The position numbers and the translations under genes are program-made. The notes under the pieces are model-generated. The model was not told the DNA's origin. It worked only from the letters and a program-made list of their open reading frames with translations, and ran no database searches. Shown piece after piece: positions 59,579 to 64,000 of a DNA stretch of 64,000 nucleotides (its first letter is position 1; each line of letters begins with the position of its first letter). Source of the DNA: Vibrio navarrensis (GTDB lineage: Bacteria > Pseudomonadota > Gammaproteobacteria > Enterobacterales > Vibrionaceae); the NCBI RefSeq assembly GCF_000764325.1, contig NZ_JMCG01000002.1, forward strand, positions 372,001 through 436,000, in the 5' to 3' direction.

Positions 59579-59945
59579 GTAATATCCTTGGACTGAATAC
59601 AGGATAAGAGTTATCGCCCAGTAACCTTGATGACAATGCCCGTATTAGGCTCATCACTCAATAAGGAAACTCGACAAGAATACTGCATATTTCGATCCGC
59701 TTTTTAGTATTGCTTAATCAACTTTTTCGTCGCAACGGCGAATTCTTAGGTCGGTAGACGCGATAATCAGCCTATTAATTATATCAATTAGCTTGCCAAA
59801 GACTCCGACTTTCTTAACAATCTATTAAAAACATTAATGCAAAGCGTTATCGGCATCGATATTTAGTAGCCAAAATGTCATGCAGAATTTGCACCCACTT
59901 GTTTGAGGTTCATACTTACCATAATGACCATTTCGGAGACGCACC
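59579..59945. other. 367-base gap between sixA and insulinase gene
   Basis: It must hold the divergent promoters. It is AT-rich in the middle (several TTAAT/ATTAA) but I saw no operator of a known regulator, RNA or small gene with a convincing ribosome-binding site. Confidence 0.5.
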
Positions 59946-62723
59946 GTGCATCTAAGCCCAAATGATACTCATCACTACCGCTACTTGACTCTCGAAAATC
60001 AGTTGCGAGTTTTGCTGATCCACTCCGAAGATGCCCAAAAATCGGCGGCTGCGTTGGCGGTCAATGTGGGCCATTTTGATGATCCACTGGAACGCGAGGG
60101 CCTTGCACACTACTTGGAACATATGCTGTTTCTTGGTACCCAAAAGTATCCCAAGGTCGGGGAATTTCAGAATTATATCACTCAACATGGTGGGAGCAAT
60201 AACGCCTGGACGGGCACAGAACACACCTGTTTTTTCTTTGATGTCAGCCCGTCTGCTTTCGAAAAATCGCTCGATCGTTTCAGCCAATTTTTTATCGCGC
60301 CGCTGTTTAATGAGGAGTCTTTGGACAAAGAGCGTCAAGCGGTTGAATCTGAGTATCGTCTGAAGCTAAACGACGATTCGCGCCGCCTCTACCAAGTCAA
60401 CAAAGAGGTGGTCAACCCGCGACATCCGTTCGCTAAGTTTTCGGTTGGCAATCTACAAACACTGGGCGATCGCGATGGCATCTCAATCCGCCAAGAGATT
60501 GTGGATTTCTATCAGTCCACCTATTCGGCCGACCTAATGACACTGACGCTCTACGGTCCTCAAAGCTTAGACGAGCAACAAGCTTGGGTGGAAGAGATGT
60601 TCTGTGCGATTGTTAATCGACATCTGCACGGAAAATCGATTGATGAACCCATCAGCGACGAAAACAGCACTGCGATTATCGTGCGGGTCGAACCCATCAA
60701 AGAGATCCGTAAACTGGTGCTCACCTTTCCTCTGCCCGGTATGGATCAGTACTACTCCATTAAACCGCTTTCCTACTTCGCGCACTTATTAGGCTACGAG
60801 GGTGAAGGCAGCCTAATGCTGCAACTGAAAAACAGAAACTGGATCACGTCGCTGTCAGCGGGCGGCGGTGCCAGTGGCAGCAACTATCGCGATTTCACCA
60901 TCAGTTGCACGCTGACTAAAGAAGGAATGCAGCACTACGAAGATATCGTACAAGCTGTTTTCCAATATATTTCAATGATTAATCTCGAAGGCTTACAAGA
61001 GTGGCGCTATAAAGAGAAGCAAGCGGTGTTAGAATCGGCCTTCCGCTTTCAAGAACCCTCTCGCCCGCTGGATATGGTCAGCCATCTGGTGATCAACATG
61101 CAGCATTATCTGCCGCAGGATACCATTTATGGCGACTATAAAATGGCCGGTTACGATGAGGCGTTGCAACGTTCTTTATTGCAATATTTCACCGTCGATA
61201 ACCTGCGTATTACTCTGATTAGCAAAGGCTTTGAGGCGCAGAAGCACGCGTCTTGGTACCACACGCCTTACTCGGTTACTCCCTTTAGTGGTGAGCAAAA
61301 ACAGCGATTTACCGAGATCGAACCGGGGTGGGGTTTCGCCCTACCTGAGCCCAACCCGTTCATCTGTTACAACTTAGATCCTCGCCCGTTAGAGGCAAAT
61401 GGAACGCTGCCGGAACTGATCGAAGATTTAGACGGCTTTCGTCTATGGCATTTGCAAGACAGCGAATTTCTTGTGCCGAAAGGTGTGGTGTATGTGGCGA
61501 TTGACAGCCCTCATTCGGTTTCGTCTGCACGCAATATTGTCAAAACACGTTTGTGTGTGGAGATGTTTCTTGACTCACTAGCTAAAGAAACTTATCAGGC
61601 AGAAATCGCGGGAATGGGTTACAACATGTATGCCCACCAAGGTGGCGTTACGCTTGCTCTGTCCGGTTTCTCCGAAAAACTGCCACAATTGCTGGAGATG
61701 ATCCTAATTCGCTTTGCAGAACGCAATTTTAACCCAATGCGTTTTAGCAATATCAAAAAACAGTTGCTACGCAGCTGGCGTAATTCTGCCCAAGATAGGC
61801 CCATTTCGCAGTTGTTTAATGCGATGACTGGCATCTTACAGCCCAACAATCCACCTTATGCCGCACTGGTTGAAGCGTTGGAGGAGATCGAGGTCGATGA
61901 ACTGGCGAGTTTTGTCGATGCAATTCTCGCAGAGCTCTATGTTGAGATGTTTGTTTATGGGGATTGGCAACGCCAGCAGGCTCATGACATGGCCACGACA
62001 TTGAAAAATGCCCTGCGCGTTAAAGAACAGCGATACGAAGAGTCCTTGCGTCCTTTGGTGATGCTGGGCTCAAACGGCAGTTTCCAGCGTGAAGTGCCCT
62101 GTAATCAGCAAGATTCTGCGGTGGTTATCTATCATCAGTGCGAAGACACTTCACCACGCAGCATTGCACTCTATTCACTGGCCAACCATTTGATGTCAGC
62201 GGCGTTCTTCCACGAAATTCGCACCAAACAGCAGCTTGGTTACATGGTCGGCACAGGGAATATGCCGCTGAATAAACATCCCGGAATTGTGCTCTACGTC
62301 CAGTCACCAAACGCTGCGCCAGCCGAGTTGGTACGCTCGATTGATGAATTTCTCAACGCATTTTATATGGTCCTGCTTGAGCTGAACGAGTACCAATGGC
62401 ACAGCAGCAAGCGGGGGCTTTGGAATCAAATTTCGACACCAGACAACACCTTGCGCAACCGTGCACAACGCTTTTGGGTCGCGATTGGCAACAAAGACAC
62501 CGACTTTAATCAAAGAGAGAAGGTGCTGGAAGAGCTGAAAGTGCTGACTCGCGCCGACATGATCCGCTTTGTAGTCAATGAATTAAAACCACGTACAGCC
62601 AATCGTTTAGTGATGCACACGCAAGGGATAGCTCATGCCGACGAGCCGAAAATCCACTTGGGCCAAGAGATAGGTTCGATTGAAGAGTTTCAGCTTCGGC
62701 CAAAAGATTGTGGGCTTGGCTAG
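59946..62723 (+). CDS. insulinase-family (pitrilysin-type) zinc protease
   Basis: This 925-residue protein starts with GTG 59946, preceded by CGGAG. The inverted zinc motif HYLEH at about residue 57, with a Glu in ERQAVESEYRLK (about 137), marks the first domain. The other inactive domains and the middle and C-terminal pitrilysin regions follow, including FHEIRTKQQLGYMVGTG, typical of insulysin and protease III. No signal peptide is visible, so it probably cleaves peptides in the cytoplasm, unlike E. coli PtrA which is periplasmic. Convergent with fadJ. Confidence 0.88.
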   Translation: MHLSPNDTHHYRYLTLENQLRVLLIHSEDAQKSAAALAVNVGHFDDPLEREGLAHYLEHMLFLGTQKYPKVGEFQNYITQHGGSNNAWTGTEHTCFFFDVSPSAFEKSLDRFSQFFIAPLFNEESLDKERQAVESEYRLKLNDDSRRLYQVNKEVVNPRHPFAKFSVGNLQTLGDRDGISIRQEIVDFYQSTYSADLMTLTLYGPQSLDEQQAWVEEMFCAIVNRHLHGKSIDEPISDENSTAIIVRVEPIKEIRKLVLTFPLPGMDQYYSIKPLSYFAHLLGYEGEGSLMLQLKNRNWITSLSAGGGASGSNYRDFTISCTLTKEGMQHYEDIVQAVFQYISMINLEGLQEWRYKEKQAVLESAFRFQEPSRPLDMVSHLVINMQHYLPQDTIYGDYKMAGYDEALQRSLLQYFTVDNLRITLISKGFEAQKHASWYHTPYSVTPFSGEQKQRFTEIEPGWGFALPEPNPFICYNLDPRPLEANGTLPELIEDLDGFRLWHLQDSEFLVPKGVVYVAIDSPHSVSSARNIVKTRLCVEMFLDSLAKETYQAEIAGMGYNMYAHQGGVTLALSGFSEKLPQLLEMILIRFAERNFNPMRFSNIKKQLLRSWRNSAQDRPISQLFNAMTGILQPNNPPYAALVEALEEIEVDELASFVDAILAELYVEMFVYGDWQRQQAHDMATTLKNALRVKEQRYEESLRPLVMLGSNGSFQREVPCNQQDSAVVIYHQCEDTSPRSIALYSLANHLMSAAFFHEIRTKQQLGYMVGTGNMPLNKHPGIVLYVQSPNAAPAELVRSIDEFLNAFYMVLLELNEYQWHSSKRGLWNQISTPDNTLRNRAQRFWVAIGNKDTDFNQREKVLEELKVLTRADMIRFVVNELKPRTANRLVMHTQGIAHADEPKIHLGQEIGSIEEFQLRPKDCGLG

Positions 62724-62790
62724 GGTCAACAGACCCTAGTGAGAGCGTCTACCGCCTAAACTGCCTAGAGGTAAAATCACTGATTAAATG

Positions 62791-62822
62791 GAGAAGGCTG
62801 ACCGAGGTCAGCCTTCTTTTTT
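62791..62822. terminator. bidirectional terminator between insulinase gene and fadJ
   Basis: GAAGGCTGACC and GGTCAGCCTTC enclose a short loop, followed by TTTTTTAG. Confidence 0.85.
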
Positions 62823-62841
62823 AGTCTTAAATACGCCCGAT

Positions 62842-64000
62842 TTAGTTGTCGTAAAAACGACGTCCTTCCCCGGCACGCGTCAACAAGCCGTCGCAAGGCG
62901 CGAAACGGTCACCATATTTTTCCGCAAACTGATTCATTTTCTCAACCAGCTCTTTCAGACCAAATTGATCCATATAGCGGAAAGGACCACCGAGGAATGG
63001 AGGGAAACCGATACCAAAAATCGCACCGATATCACCGTCGCGTGGTGAACGAATAATGCCATCATCAAGACAGCGCACCGCTTCATTGAGCATCGGCAAC
63101 ACGCAGCGCAATGCAATGTCATTACCACTCAATTTAGACTCTGGTTTGAGTTTCAGCAGTTTGTAAACCGACTTATCAACTTCTTTTTTCTTCCCTTTGT
63201 AGGTGTAGAAGCCTTTGCCACTCTTACGCCCTTTACGGCCATCATTGAGCAGCGTATCAAAGACATCCGGGCCACGGAAACGCTCACCGAGCTCATTGAC
63301 CAAAATTGGCATGATCTTCGCGCCGATATCCACGCCCACTTCATCCAACAAAGTAATCGGACCGACAGGGAAACCGAAATCGAGCAGCGCGGTATCGACT
63401 TTATCAATCGGTTCATTGGCCAGCAGAATGTGTGCCGCCTCATTCATGTAAGGCGCCAAAATCCGGTTAACGTAGAAACCCGCTTTGTCTTTTACCACAA
63501 TGGGGGTTTTGCCTTGCTTTTTCGCTAAAGCAACCACAGTGGCAATCGTCTCTTGTGACGTGGTTTCGTGCGGGATCACTTCCACCAGCGGCATTTTTTC
63601 TACCGGACTGAAATAGTGCAAGCCGACGATGTTTTCTGGGCGTGCCGCTTTTTCGGCGATTTTATGGATTGGCAGAGAAGAGGTATTGGTTGCAAAAATC
63701 GTTTCCGCTTTCGCATTCGCTTCAATGTCCGCAACCATTTGTTGCTTCAGAGCCAGATCTTCAAAAACGGCTTCGATCACTACATCAAGATGATTGAAAC
63801 TGGTGAAATCAGTGCCGCCACTAAGTTGCAGCATTTTCGCTTGCAACTGAGCTTTGGAGAGAATGCGACGTTTGCGCTGTTTGTCGAACAACTTGTAGTT
63901 GTACTTCAGTGCATTCAGTACACCGTCGTTGCTGACATCTTTGATTCGCACTGGCACTTTCGCTTTCGCCACGCTGACATGGCTAATGCCAGCCCCCATC
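62842..64000 (-). CDS. fadJ: fatty acid oxidation complex subunit alpha FadJ (C-terminal part)
   Basis: The visible 386 codons are the 3-hydroxyacyl-CoA dehydrogenase half of the multifunctional alpha chain. Present are the NAD-binding [63 protein letters not shown] (catalytic His and Asn lie in this region), then the C-terminal helical domain. The crotonase half lies outside the window. I prefer FadJ over FadB because sixA next to it is the E. coli FadJ neighbourhood. The edge cuts the gene. Confidence 0.88.
   Translation of the reverse strand, partial: MGAGISHVSVAKAKVPVRIKDVSNDGVLNALKYNYKLFDKQRKRRILSKAQLQAKMLQLSGGTDFTSFNHLDVVIEAVFEDLALKQQMVADIEANAKAETIFATNTSSLPIHKIAEKAARPENIVGLHYFSPVEKMPLVEVIPHETTSQETIATVVALAKKQGKTPIVVKDKAGFYVNRILAPYMNEAAHILLANEPIDKVDTALLDFGFPVGPITLLDEVGVDIGAKIMPILVNELGERFRGPDVFDTLLNDGRKGRKSGKGFYTYKGKKKEVDKSVYKLLKLKPESKLSGNDIALRCVLPMLNEAVRCLDDGIIRSPRDGDIGAIFGIGFPPFLGGPFRYMDQFGLKELVEKMNQFAEKYGDRFAPCDGLLTRAGEGRRFYDN

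Noticed and set aside
59605..59720. Short plus-strand frame (25 codons) upstream of the insulinase gene
   Set aside because: No ribosome-binding site and no sign of structure or conservation that can be judged here.

Overview
The window is chromosomal DNA of a Vibrio species. The evidence is an AphB orthologue that can be recognised almost residue by residue, a HubP/FimV polar-landmark gene, DUF2860 and DUF2989 proteins, a FarS-like 3' UTR behind fabB, and gene orders such as pdxB-asd-fimV-truA-accD-folC-dedD-cvpA-purF and apt-dnaX-ybaB-recR. The species cannot be fixed from the sequence alone. Almost everything is core genome. There is no prophage, insertion sequence, integrase, CRISPR array or recognisable defence locus.

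Layout. 1-4.8 kb: end of ansA, yeaC-like, a DUF2989 lipoprotein, msrB, gapA and a hexose-6-phosphate mutarotase. 4.9-11.5 kb: a chemoreceptor, an exported AGE-fold protein, an adenine deaminase behind an adenine-type purine riboswitch, and an exported EEP-family lipoprotein. 11.6-15.8 kb: metY and a magnesium operon (CBS protein, MgtE, MgtC) with a structured leader. 15.8-17.4 kb: a gene-poor islet with two orphan small genes, ending at tRNA-Arg(UCU). 17.5-23.6 kb: folD, rlmA, a Fur-boxed ChaN-like lipoprotein, alkaline phosphatase and two cysteine-cluster proteins. 23.7-28 kb: an RstAB-like two-component system with an outer-membrane DUF2860 protein and a PKD-like lipoprotein. 28-32.4 kb: recR, ybaB, dnaX (with a frameshift site), apt, ybaN and a 43-residue membrane protein. 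32.6-34.9 kb: rssB and aphB, divergent. 34.9-48.5 kb: one long minus-strand block from pdxB to purF that includes the 5.3-kb fimV. 48.6-54.5 kb: fabB with its 3' UTR RNA, mnmC, an FMN reductase-like gene, yfcL, epmC and a UPF0126 protein. 54.5-56.3 kb: a decayed SDR/LysR pair, each gene broken by its own lesion. 56.3-64 kb: aroC, prmB, smrB, sixA, an insulinase-family protease and the 3' part of fadJ.

How the genes connect. Purine and one-carbon metabolism recurs: adenine deaminase under an adenine riboswitch, apt for salvage, cvpA-purF behind a PurR box, and folD behind another PurR-like palindrome. Fatty-acid metabolism also recurs: accD, fabB, the fabB 3' UTR RNA and fadJ. Several signals point to RNA-level control: the riboswitch followed by a 13-codon ORF that overlaps the deaminase start, a 35-codon ORF whose stop lies in a hairpin over the magnesium operon's ribosome-binding site, the dnaX slippery heptamer, and the fabB 3' UTR. 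These are the most interesting parts of the window.
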